Part shown: piece by piece, positions 8,442 to 15,234 of the stretch | How positions within the stretch are numbered: the stretch's first letter is position 1 | How the letters are laid out: each line of letters begins with the position of its first letter | Origin: Lachnoclostridium sp. UBA7215 | GTDB lineage: Bacteria; Bacillota; Clostridia; Lachnospirales; Lachnospiraceae | Length of the DNA stretch: 35,922 bases | Assembly: GCA_002490465.1 (NCBI GenBank) | Contig: DKUB01000054.1 | Span: forward strand, 1 to 35,922 | Direction: 5' to 3' | Made by a program: the position numbers and the translations under genes | The notes under the pieces: generated by a model | Seen by the model: the letters and a program-made list of their open reading frames with translations, nothing else | Databases searched by the model: none | Told to the model about the DNA's origin: nothing

Positions 8442-9791
8442 CTACTCCACCTCCAAATAAAAAATATATCTTCCACGCATTGTCTGAATATAAAACCATT
8501 CGCCCCTGACCAGATATGTCCCCTGATTTTTTTCCAGCATTCCCTGACTTGTATATGTCCGGTTGGCGGAATAATTCTCTATCATAAAACGGCCGCTTCC
8601 TGCATCGTACAATACTCTGCAATGCAGTCCGCTCACCTGGCTGTCGCTCAGAATAATATTGCTTCTATCTGCATTCCTGCCGATACACAGGGTATGATCC
8701 GGCATAAAATGATAGCGTGTCCTCTCATTCTTTGCCTGCATTAAAAGACAGGGTACATTCTTTTGGGGACCAGGTTGTTCCTGTTTCCCCTTGTTCCATA
8801 TCCAGATGACCCGATCCATTTCCTCCCCTTTTTGAATCAATCCCATTTCAAATAAGAAATCTCCAATGCTCTTTGGGCGCTCCCGCCAGTTTTCTGCCAA
8901 AGCATGCTCAATCGCAGCGCTTATCTGCGGCGGTATTCCGGGTATAAACTTTATAAGCGGTACAACGGCACAGCCCGCAATTCTGTCCGGGGCCTCCGGC
9001 GGTTTCCTTCCTGACACAAGAAAATAATAGGTGGCTGCCAGGGCGTACACATCCGTCCACGGCCCCTGATTCCCCGCCCGGGAATATTGCTCAATCGGCG
9101 CAAATCCCGGCTTAACTAGGACGGACATGCTTTTGGGCGAATTCAGGGCGTACATCCTCGTTGCGCCAAAATCAATTAACCGGATATCACCATTATTGGT
9201 TATCATGATATTGTCAGGACCAACATCCCGGTGTAAAAAACTGTGATTATGTACCTGGTGCAAAGCCCTGCCCACATCTGTGATTATCTTTCCGGCTGCC
9301 GGATAGGAAAGCCTGTGCATCCCCATACTTTTTAAATACCCGGTAAGGGTGTATCCCTCTACCAGCTCCATTACCATATAAGCCGTTCCATTTTCTGCAA
9401 AAAAATCTATGACATTTACAATGCTCGGTATGCTTTCTAACTTATGTAATATTTTTGCCTCATTTACAAATACATCTCTGCCGTGCAGATATAGTTTTTC
9501 TCTCGACTGGCTGTTCGGCACAATATTGCTCCCCGAAGATGTGCGGACTGCCCACTCCGCCGGAAAGTATTCTTTGATTGCCAGTCGTATCCGGGCTTGT
9601 GTATCATATACCACATAGGTAATACCAAAGCCGCCGATTCCCAGTACACGTCCCACCATATACCTTCCATGCAGCATAGAGCCTACAGGCAAAGCCCTGG
9701 CATCCCTTGGCACTGTATTCTGGAATCCACACTTTATGCATTGCTGCTGCGGACTGCTGCTTGTTGAAAAACAATTTGGGCATATATCCAT
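8442..9791 (-). CDS. Cytosolic Ser/Thr kinase fused to a C-terminal FHA domain
   Basis: This 449-residue protein has an N-terminal zinc ribbon (C4, C7, C18, C21). A full kinase domain follows, with GIGGFGITY, LAIKEYFP, LHRDVGPDN and LIDFGATR. A short linker leads to an FHA domain at about 350-449 (LCIGRNADRSNIIL, then SGLHCRV). No membrane segment is visible, so unlike the other two kinases it should act in the cytosol. The FHA half may bind phosphothreonines on partners or on the kinase itself, giving feed-forward phosphorylation. An AGGAG ribosome site lies at the end of the upstream vWA-FHA gene (gap 3 nt), again indicating coupling. The activation region PGFAPIEQYS matches the other kinases of the cluster, suggesting duplication within one lineage. 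Confidence 0.93.
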   Translation of the reverse strand: MDICPNCFSTSSSPQQQCIKCGFQNTVPRDARALPVGSMLHGRYMVGRVLGIGGFGITYVVYDTQARIRLAIKEYFPAEWAVRTSSGSNIVPNSQSREKLYLHGRDVFVNEAKILHKLESIPSIVNVIDFFAENGTAYMVMELVEGYTLTGYLKSMGMHRLSYPAAGKIITDVGRALHQVHNHSFLHRDVGPDNIMITNNGDIRLIDFGATRMYALNSPKSMSVLVKPGFAPIEQYSRAGNQGPWTDVYALAATYYFLVSGRKPPEAPDRIAGCAVVPLIKFIPGIPPQISAAIEHALAENWRERPKSIGDFLFEMGLIQKGEEMDRVIWIWNKGKQEQPGPQKNVPCLLMQAKNERTRYHFMPDHTLCIGRNADRSNIILSDSQVSGLHCRVLYDAGSGRFMIENYSANRTYTSQGMLEKNQGTYLVRGEWFYIQTMRGRYIFYLEVE

Positions 9792-9794
9792 CTT

Positions 9795-11591
9795 TTACTC
9801 TCCTGCCGTTCCCATACCTAACTGATTTTTTGCCACATGGAATACAAATTTTTCCCTCCCGGCTGTTATCGTATCGCCGTCTAAGAGCATTCTCCGTGTT
9901 CCCATTTTCACGCCGTTTACATAAGTCCCGTTCGTAGATTCTAAATCTTCTATGTAACAGCCCATTTTGGTAGCCTCTATAACAAAGTGCTGTTTCGATA
10001 AACGGTCATCATCAAAAAAAATATTACATATGTTAGAGCGGCCAATAAACAGGCTTCCCTCTACATTCCATTCCACATCCCGTATCGCCCCGGAACGGTC
10101 TGTTATGGTCAGACGGATTAACTTTGTATCCGCCTTTACCAGCTCCTCCGGATTGACGGGTCCTGATTTTCCTGTATTTTTCCGGATTATTACAATAATG
10201 TTTATCCCAATCACCAGTACAACTACGATCAGTCCTATCCACCAGTAGCTTTTTAGAAATTCTATCCTGGCTGCATTTTGGGCATCCCTTCCATCTGCAA
10301 TAACAAATTCAACAGCAGTTCCCATTTCATTGGCATCCTGGGAATCATCCCGTATCCCTGTACACTTTAACAAGTATGCGCCCGCATATAATTCTTCTGT
10401 CAAAGTCAGAGTAACTGTTATCTCATTTCCGCCCTGCTCGGTATTTATGGATTTAACGGTCCATATTTTTCCGTTTTCTTCTTTTGTCTGTATCATATAA
10501 TTCGATACATTCCGGACATCCGATTCTTTTATTCCATTGTCATCATACAGAGTAAAGGAAATGGAATCGGCACTTATTTTTTGGACACTTCCCGCGACAA
10601 CAGGGGCGCTTTTATCCCTGACATAATCGGAGTAATCGAGACTGATAGCATCTATTGCCGATTTATTTACCGTCAAATCCAGTTTTGCCCTGCCCGCTGT
10701 CTTGTTCGTCTTCGTGCTAAGCTTCACAATATAAGAATTATAAAACCACAACCGGTTCATTGTCTGGAAAGCCGCCTTAACTTTTTTCCCTGTTATTCCC
10801 GTACTGCAGTCATAATAAAAGCCACGGCAGTTTTTCTCTGCCATTATTTTATTTCTTGTGTAGCGCATCTTTTTCGTATCCGGCCTGCCGGAATTGCTGC
10901 ACAGCAAAATCCCATAAACGGGTACAGCAGCATTCTTTACCTGCTGTGCCGTAGATACTTTATCAATATCTTTTCCCTTTGAATCATCCTCTCCGTCTGT
11001 AATCATTAATACTACCGTTCTCATGCAGGGGGATGTCTGTGCGGCAAGAACTTCATTTAAGGAACGGTACAACACGGTCTTGCTATTCGGTGAAGACATA
11101 TATTTTATATTTTTAATCTTTTTACAATCTCTCTGCTTTTTTGTTGCATCGCTTCCCTTAACCGTTCTGCCAAATACATTTTTCTTTTGCCCGGCAGCAC
11201 TCAATCCCCCCACGGTATATAGCAGCATTTTGTCCTTTTTTCTCAGTGAACTGCGTATTTTAACTAATTGCCTTTTTGCCTCGTCAAACTGTACCCGGTT
11301 TACTGAGCCGGAATTATCAAGAAGCACAATATAAAAAATGCCCTCTTTGCTCTTCTTAAATAATTTCGCTTTTCCCTTCTGTTTAAAGGTCTGCTTTCCC
11401 ATTTTGCCTGAGACGGATATTTTGCTGTCGATCCGGGAACCTGTCATATATATTTTTACATCAGGCGCTTTTCCCTCTGCCTGTTCTGCCAAATAAGGCG
11501 CTTTTATTTCTGCCGCCAGAATGGAATCGGTCTGGATTCCTCCCCGGACGGCGGCACATACAAGCAATAGGAATAACATTCGCTTTACCAT
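9795..11591 (-). CDS. Exported vWA-domain protein with TM segment and cytosolic FHA domain
   Basis: This 598-residue protein begins with a signal peptide (MVKRMLFLLLVCAAVRG). An extracytoplasmic vWA domain follows from about residue 86, with an intact MIDAS motif DNSGS (D92, S94, S96) and MITDGEDD further on. A beta-rich region comes next, then a membrane segment (WWIGLIVVVLVIGINIIVII) and a C-terminal FHA domain (LFIGRSNICNIFF, LSKQHFVIEA, LESTNGTYVNG). It therefore links a metal-dependent adhesion-type domain outside to a phosphothreonine reader inside. An in-frame ATG six codons upstream is possible, but AAGGAGGG lies about 8 nt before the ATG at 11591. That ATG overlaps the previous stop (ATGGTAA), a typical coupling arrangement. 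Confidence 0.9.
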   Translation of the reverse strand: MVKRMLFLLLVCAAVRGGIQTDSILAAEIKAPYLAEQAEGKAPDVKIYMTGSRIDSKISVSGKMGKQTFKQKGKAKLFKKSKEGIFYIVLLDNSGSVNRVQFDEAKRQLVKIRSSLRKKDKMLLYTVGGLSAAGQKKNVFGRTVKGSDATKKQRDCKKIKNIKYMSSPNSKTVLYRSLNEVLAAQTSPCMRTVVLMITDGEDDSKGKDIDKVSTAQQVKNAAVPVYGILLCSNSGRPDTKKMRYTRNKIMAEKNCRGFYYDCSTGITGKKVKAAFQTMNRLWFYNSYIVKLSTKTNKTAGRAKLDLTVNKSAIDAISLDYSDYVRDKSAPVVAGSVQKISADSISFTLYDDNGIKESDVRNVSNYMIQTKEENGKIWTVKSINTEQGGNEITVTLTLTEELYAGAYLLKCTGIRDDSQDANEMGTAVEFVIADGRDAQNAARIEFLKSYWWIGLIVVVLVIGINIIVIIRKNTGKSGPVNPEELVKADTKLIRLTITDRSGAIRDVEWNVEGSLFIGRSNICNIFFDDDRLSKQHFVIEATKMGCYIEDLESTNGTYVNGVKMGTRRMLLDGDTITAGREKFVFHVAKNQLGMGTAGE

Positions 11592-12178
11592 GTCCTTCCC
11601 TCCTTGCAAAACGGTACAAAAACTAACTTTGTTTCACCAATGATTAATACGTCACCCTCTTTCAGGCGGACGGGTTCATTTATGATATTTCCATTGACAT
11701 ATACGGCATTGCCATTCTCTGCAAACACATAAAAACCATTTCCTTTTGGATCATAAATAATTGAGGCATGTCTCTCTCTGGATATCATTTTGTCGTCTGC
11801 CAATACAATATCCATGGCATCACTTCGGCCAATAAAGTTTTTTCCTGCATGCAGACGGTAATCCCTGCCAGTTTTTACTCCTCCTGCACATACCAGCCAC
11901 CCGGTGACAGGCTGCTGCCTATCTGGAAAAGCAGCCAGGCCAAAAGATATGGTTTTATCTTCCTCCTCTATATCTGCCGCCGCACTTTCCGCTAAATCAT
12001 AGTGCGGCAGGTTATCAATGCCTGATGGCAAATCGATCCCGGCAAAAGATACGGTATGGTCATCTTCCTCTAAGTCGTCCAGCCGAATGCCAAGCCGCTC
12101 CCCCTCCTGCCTGCAGTGCGGACAGCTATTATCTACACTGGAATCATACCAGTGGCCGTTTTTGCATTTTGTAATCAT
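11585..12178 (-). CDS. Small zinc-ribbon FHA protein
   Basis: This 197-residue cytosolic protein opens with CKNGHWYD and CPHC (C5, C19, C22 plus H9), the same N-terminal metal-binding signature as the FHA protein at 6755-7558. Two short acidic threonine motifs (EEDDHTVSFAG and EEDKTISFGLA) are good candidate phosphorylation sites. The FHA domain follows (KNFIGRSDAMDIVL, then SRERHASII). Its resemblance to the 267-residue protein indicates a duplicated pair. The end of the gene overlaps the start of the vWA-FHA gene by 7 nt. The pTxx-like motifs in front of an FHA domain recall GarA/OdhI, where the FHA domain binds its own phosphorylated tail; that mechanism is inferred here. Confidence 0.86.
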   Translation of the reverse strand: MITKCKNGHWYDSSVDNSCPHCRQEGERLGIRLDDLEEDDHTVSFAGIDLPSGIDNLPHYDLAESAAADIEEEDKTISFGLAAFPDRQQPVTGWLVCAGGVKTGRDYRLHAGKNFIGRSDAMDIVLADDKMISRERHASIIYDPKGNGFYVFAENGNAVYVNGNIINEPVRLKEGDVLIIGETKLVFVPFCKEGRTW

Positions 12179-12194
12179 ATCCTGCTCTCCCTTT

Positions 12195-12920
12195 TTACCT
12201 CAAAAATACGGCAATGGCAGAATAATTATCCATATCTGTATTTTGTCCGTTTTGCAATATTATGGTTTCCATATCCTCTAACCACTGCTGTGGGGATTCT
12301 GATTTTTTTAATGTTTTTACCATCTGTTTTTCATCAATTAATTCCCAGAATCCATCACTGCACAATAAAAAGCTCAGATGACAGGAAAGAGGAATGTTGT
12401 CCACGATTTGGTATTTGGGGACATCCCACTCGGTTCCCATAACCCGTAATAATTTACTGCGGTCCTCATGGTGCCGGATTTCCTCTTCCTGAATCAGCCC
12501 GCGGGATGCCAGCATCTGCGGAACACTGTGGTCCTGACTGCGGAGCTTGTATTTTCCCTTATCAAAACAATAGATCCGTGAATCTCCAACATATCCGAAT
12601 TTCGCTGTATTCTTTTCCAATGTTAAACACGTTAAAGTTGTTTTCATAGAATGGATGGCATTATTTTCCCTTTGCAGCTGCAAAAGCCCCCTCTGGGCAG
12701 TTAAAATGCTGTCTTCCAGTCCCTCTGACTTTTCCAGGCTGTTTTTCAATGTCTCAGTGACAAATTGCGATGCAATATCTCCATTGCCATGACCACCTAA
12801 TCCATCACACAATATAAAAGCAAGTCTCTCCGGCATGATTGATACGTCCAGGTAGTCCTCATTGATATCACGTCCCCCATTTTTACTGAGACAACTATAG
12901 GAAATACTTAATTCCGCCAT
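12195..12920 (-). CDS. PP2C-family protein phosphatase, first gene of the signalling operon
   Basis: This 241-residue phosphatase shows GGRDINEDYLDV, FILCDGLGGHGNGD, FGYVGDSRIYCF, FLLCSDGFWEL and MDNYSAIAVFL, which are the PP2C motifs and metal-binding aspartates. The DN of the last motif is present with Y instead of T after it. The ATG at 12920 is preferred over one eight codons upstream, because GGAGGTG lies 7 nt before it. It is compact, with no extension or membrane segment, and is distinct from the second PP2C at 7560-8438. It is the first gene after the invertible promoter segment, so its expression and that of the nine genes behind it probably depend on the orientation of that segment. 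Confidence 0.92.
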   Translation of the reverse strand: MAELSISYSCLSKNGGRDINEDYLDVSIMPERLAFILCDGLGGHGNGDIASQFVTETLKNSLEKSEGLEDSILTAQRGLLQLQRENNAIHSMKTTLTCLTLEKNTAKFGYVGDSRIYCFDKGKYKLRSQDHSVPQMLASRGLIQEEEIRHHEDRSKLLRVMGTEWDVPKYQIVDNIPLSCHLSFLLCSDGFWELIDEKQMVKTLKKSESPQQWLEDMETIILQNGQNTDMDNYSAIAVFLR

Positions 12921-12970
12921 GCCGGCACCTCCGAAAACCACCATCTGCTGTCTAAAATATACGTACTATC

Positions 12971-12994
12971 CACATAATGATTATTATGTGGATA
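12971..12994 (+). repeat. Left inverted repeat / recombination site
   Basis: This 24-bp repeat begins CACATAATGATTATTATGTG and continues with GATA. It is the exact reverse complement of 13145-13168. The site is itself a dyad: TATCCACATAAT and ATTATGTGGATA (12967-12994) flank an asymmetric GATT centre. This is the classical layout of a tyrosine recombinase core site, with two binding arms around a short crossover region whose asymmetry sets the direction of recombination. Confidence 0.85.
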
Positions 12995-13083
12995 AGCTGA
13001 TTTGTGTATCTATGACGGCATTTCACGGTAAGTACACAATTCGGATGTCAAACAGGCAGCTATGCATTTTATGTAGAAATATG

Positions 13084-13112
13084 TTGAATTTCGATATGTT
13101 TAGTGATATAAT
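13084..13112 (+). promoter_or_regulatory. Sigma-A promoter inside the invertible segment
   Basis: The -35 box TTGAAT (13084-13089) is followed by a 17-nt spacer and a perfect -10 TATAAT (13107-13112). An upstream TG (TGATATAAT) makes it an extended -10. It is the best promoter match in the non-ribosomal part of the window. As sequenced it fires rightwards, out of the segment and antisense into the recombinase gene; after inversion it would fire into the signalling operon. Confidence 0.75.
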
Positions 13113-13128
13113 CTGATTTTGTAAGAAT

Positions 13129-13144
13129 GTAGTCATTTGACTAC
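13129..13144. promoter_or_regulatory. Palindrome downstream of the invertible promoter
   Basis: GTAGTCA-TT-TGACTAC is a perfect dyad with 7-bp arms. It lies about 10-25 nt downstream of the predicted transcription start and directly abuts the right inverted repeat. It moves with the segment, so it stays in the 5' end of the transcript in both states. It could be an operator, an RNA hairpin or an accessory binding site for the recombinase; nothing visible decides between these. Confidence 0.4.
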
Positions 13145-13168
13145 TATCCACATAATAATCATTATGTG
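13145..13168 (-). repeat. Right inverted repeat / recombination site
   Basis: This is the exact reverse complement of the left repeat, with central AATC instead of GATT, so the two crossover cores face each other. That orientation predicts inversion rather than deletion. Outside the 24 bp the right site loses the arm extension (GTAC in place of GATA), so the 24 bp mark the shared unit. Confidence 0.85.
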
Positions 13169-13171
13169 TAC

Positions 13172-14023
13172 TTATTCTATGGAAACTATTAAATTTAGTG
13201 CTTCTAACTCCTTTCTGTGTTCAAGACTTGATGCTTTGATATATATCCTGGTCGTATCAATTCTGCTGTGCCCCAACATATCTGCCAATTTAGCGATATC
13301 CTTGTTCATCTGATAAAAACTTCTGGCAAACAGATGACGCAGATTATGCGGAAAAACTTTATCTTTGTTGATATTTGCTTCTGCACATATGCTTTTCATC
13401 TCCCGCCATATATAAGTACGGTCCAATGCCTTCCCGCTGGAGCTGCAAAAAACTACTCCGCTTTTTAATCCGTTCTCCCGTATATACCGCAACAGAGATA
13501 CTTGCAACGCCCTGGGTATTAATATCTGTCTCTGTTTACCCTTGTTATAGACTACGGCTGTTCCCCGCTTTACACTTCCCACTGTCAAAGCCGGCAGTTC
13601 ACTTACCCGTATTCCGGTTGCACATATGGTCTGAACAATCAGGGCAATACGTTTTTTCCCTTTCCGGTTTGCCATCCGAACTAATCGTTTATACTCCTCT
13701 TTTGTTAATTCCCTGTTTTCCGGAATAAATATTTCCTGCTGTATTTTAAAGGTCTTTACTTTTAAATCAAACCACTCCAGAAACTCAAACAGACAATTGG
13801 CTGCCACTAAAAAGGAATTAATGCTGCTCATTTTATAATGCCCCGTCCCCTGAAGATATGCCTTATATTCAATCATCCGCATTTTCGTAACTTCGCGTCC
13901 GTCCATAAATTTGAGCAATTTCTTTAAATCACGCATATATTTTTCAACGGTTGCCTGACTTTTTTCCTCTTCCTGTAAATAAAACTTAAAATCAAATAAA
14001 CTTTTCTCTGTAATAATTCTCAT
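13172..14023 (-). CDS. Tyrosine recombinase (likely DNA invertase of the adjacent switch)
   Basis: This 283-residue site-specific recombinase has an N-terminal SAM-like core-binding domain (about 5-90) and a catalytic domain. The catalytic set appears complete: R139 in ATGIRVSEL, K163 in NKGKQRQI, H226 and R229 in PHNLRHLF, H252 in LGHSRID, and Y261 in TTRIYIK. Its length fits small Xer-like or phase-variation recombinases rather than the longer phage or conjugative-element integrases. Its stop codon is 3 nt from the right inverted repeat, and no att site, excisionase or other mobile-element gene is nearby. A GGAGG site supports the ATG at 14023. Its most economical job is to invert the segment at 12971-13168. 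Confidence 0.9.
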   Translation of the reverse strand: MRIITEKSLFDFKFYLQEEEKSQATVEKYMRDLKKLLKFMDGREVTKMRMIEYKAYLQGTGHYKMSSINSFLVAANCLFEFLEWFDLKVKTFKIQQEIFIPENRELTKEEYKRLVRMANRKGKKRIALIVQTICATGIRVSELPALTVGSVKRGTAVVYNKGKQRQILIPRALQVSLLRYIRENGLKSGVVFCSSSGKALDRTYIWREMKSICAEANINKDKVFPHNLRHLFARSFYQMNKDIAKLADMLGHSRIDTTRIYIKASSLEHRKELEALNLIVSIE

Positions 14024-14096
14024 AACCTTCTGCCTCCATAAAATAGATAAAATATTGCTATAAACTAGTATTTTCAGTATTTACTCTAATATAAAA

Positions 14097-14102
14097 ATTA
14101 TA
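14097..14102 (-). promoter_or_regulatory. Possible -10 box for the recombinase gene
   Basis: A perfect TATAAT lies 74 nt upstream of the recombinase start codon. The expected -35 position reads CGGAAT, which is a poor match, so the promoter would be weak or need an activator. Confidence 0.25.
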
Positions 14103-14137
14103 CCCGAAAATACGACACGATTCCGCTCAAAAAAAAC

Positions 14138-14166
14138 TTGCAAAGGCTGATAGGAAAGAGTAAAAT
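14138..14166 (+). promoter_or_regulatory. Probable promoter of the DHH phosphoesterase gene
   Basis: TTGCAA (14138-14143), a 17-nt spacer and TAAAAT (14161-14166) give a reasonable sigma-A promoter. It lies 65 nt upstream of the ATG at 14232. The 208-bp divergent gap at 14024-14231 also serves the recombinase on the other strand. Confidence 0.5.
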
Positions 14167-14231
14167 AGGGTATATATTGTACATTTGTGAATGTAAACAA
14201 CGTTAAACCTAAAAAATGGGAGGAAAAATAC

Positions 14232-15152
14232 ATGAGACTCATTACTCGTTCTGACTTTGATGGACTTGCCTGTGGCGCCCTGCTGAAAGAGGCCGGCATT
14301 ATTGACCACTGGAAGTTCGCACATCCCAAAGATTTACAGGATGGACTTGTAGAGGTAAATGAAGACGACTGTCTTGCCAATGTGCCCTATGTGGAAGGCT
14401 GCGGTCTTTGGTTTGACCACCATTCCAGCGAGCATGAACGGCTGCAGTTAGAGGGTAAATATAAAGGGGAAAGCCGTGTTACACCATCTTGCGCACGAAT
14501 TATTTATGAATATTACGGCGGAAGGGAAAAGTTCCCCCAATTTGACGATATGATGGAGGCAGTAGATAAGGTCGATTCCGGTAATCTGACGATTGATGAA
14601 GTTCAGAATCCAAAGGGCTGGATTTTGGTCGGTTTTCTGATGGACCCGAGAACCGGACTCGGACGCTGGCGCAATTTTACCATTTCCAATTATCAGCTGA
14701 TGGAAAAATTGATTGATGCCTGCCGTACAATGACAACGGAGGAAATTCTTGCCCTCCCTGACGTGCAGGAGCGAATTGATGTATATTTTGAACAGACCGA
14801 GAAATTCAAAGAAATGGTAGAAGCCCATACGGTTGTAGAGGGCAATTTGATTATTTCTGATTTGCGCGGGGTTGACCCAATCTATTCGGGAAACCGCTTT
14901 ATGATTTACAGTATGTACCCGGAGCAGAATATTTCCGCATGGATTGTCAGCGGCCGTGGAGGCCAGGGATGCAGTGCAGCCGTTGGCTACAGCATTCTGA
15001 ACCGCACATCCAATGTCAATGTCGGAAGCCTGATGTTAAAATACAATGGCGGCGGCCATAAAAAAGTAGGTACATGCCAGTTCTCCAATGAGAATATGGA
15101 TACGGAACTTCCAAAAATGCTGGAAGAATTAAAACAGCTGAGCAATCAATAA
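14232..15152 (+). CDS. DHH-family phosphoesterase
   Basis: This 306-residue protein has the DHH/DHHA1 layout. RSDFDGLACG at the N-terminus is the DxDG metal motif, WFDHHSSEH is the DHH motif, and GGGHKKVGTCQF near the C-terminus is the DHHA1 substrate-binding motif. Relatives include oligoribonuclease/NrnA, cyclic-dinucleotide phosphodiesterases and exopolyphosphatase-like proteins; the exact substrate cannot be read here. No membrane or sensor domain is visible, so it is not a GdpP-type enzyme. The ATG at 14232 is chosen over one 15 codons upstream because GGGAGGA lies 7 nt before it. It is the only plus-strand gene, stands alone, and ends at a shared terminator. Confidence 0.88.
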   Translation: MRLITRSDFDGLACGALLKEAGIIDHWKFAHPKDLQDGLVEVNEDDCLANVPYVEGCGLWFDHHSSEHERLQLEGKYKGESRVTPSCARIIYEYYGGREKFPQFDDMMEAVDKVDSGNLTIDEVQNPKGWILVGFLMDPRTGLGRWRNFTISNYQLMEKLIDACRTMTTEEILALPDVQERIDVYFEQTEKFKEMVEAHTVVEGNLIISDLRGVDPIYSGNRFMIYSMYPEQNISAWIVSGRGGQGCSAAVGYSILNRTSNVNVGSLMLKYNGGGHKKVGTCQFSNENMDTELPKMLEELKQLSNQ

Positions 15153-15202
15153 ATAATATCCAACAAGCGCTGTCACGCATTGCGGGCCAGCTTGTTGTAA
15201 CG

Positions 15203-15230
15203 AAAGACCCGGCAGAAAAGCCGGGTCTTT
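15203..15230. terminator. Bidirectional intrinsic terminator
   Basis: AAAGACCCGGC and GCCGGGTCTTT form a perfect 11-bp stem around a 6-nt AGAAAA loop. The A/T-rich stem ends supply U-tracts on both strands. It separates the convergent DHH and XRE genes. Confidence 0.9.
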
Positions 15231-15234
15231 CTAA

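Larger units (their letters stand above)
12971..13168. other. Putative invertible promoter segment (phase-variation switch)
   Basis: A 150-bp spacer (12995-13144) is bounded by two perfect 24-bp inverted repeats. It holds a near-consensus promoter and no credible ORF. The right repeat ends 3 nt from the stop codon of a tyrosine recombinase; the left repeat lies 50 bp upstream of the first PP2C start codon. If the segment flips (new coordinate = 26139 minus old), the -10 box moves to 13027-13032 on the minus strand and transcription should start near 13020, about 100 nt upstream of the operon's first ATG. The state sequenced here would be OFF. The repeats, promoter and neighbours are read directly; inversion itself is inferred. 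Confidence 0.82.

Noticed and set aside
7935..8744. Long plus-strand ORF (269 codons) opposite the PP2C and kinase genes
   Set aside because: It lies antisense to two genes with complete, well-conserved motifs and shows no domain of its own.
13046..13051. Perfect TTGACA on the minus strand inside the invertible segment
   Set aside because: No -10-like hexamer lies 15-19 nt downstream (CCGTGA at 17 nt), so it is not a credible leftward promoter in this orientation.
12971..13168. Inverted repeats as the ends of a MITE or insertion sequence
   Set aside because: No target-site duplication is visible, the repeats have a recombinase-core dyad, they enclose a promoter, and a tyrosine recombinase adjoins; an invertible switch explains all of this better.
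13172..14023. Recombinase as the integrase of a prophage or conjugative element
   Set aside because: No excisionase, phage or conjugation genes, tRNA or att-like duplication are present in the window.
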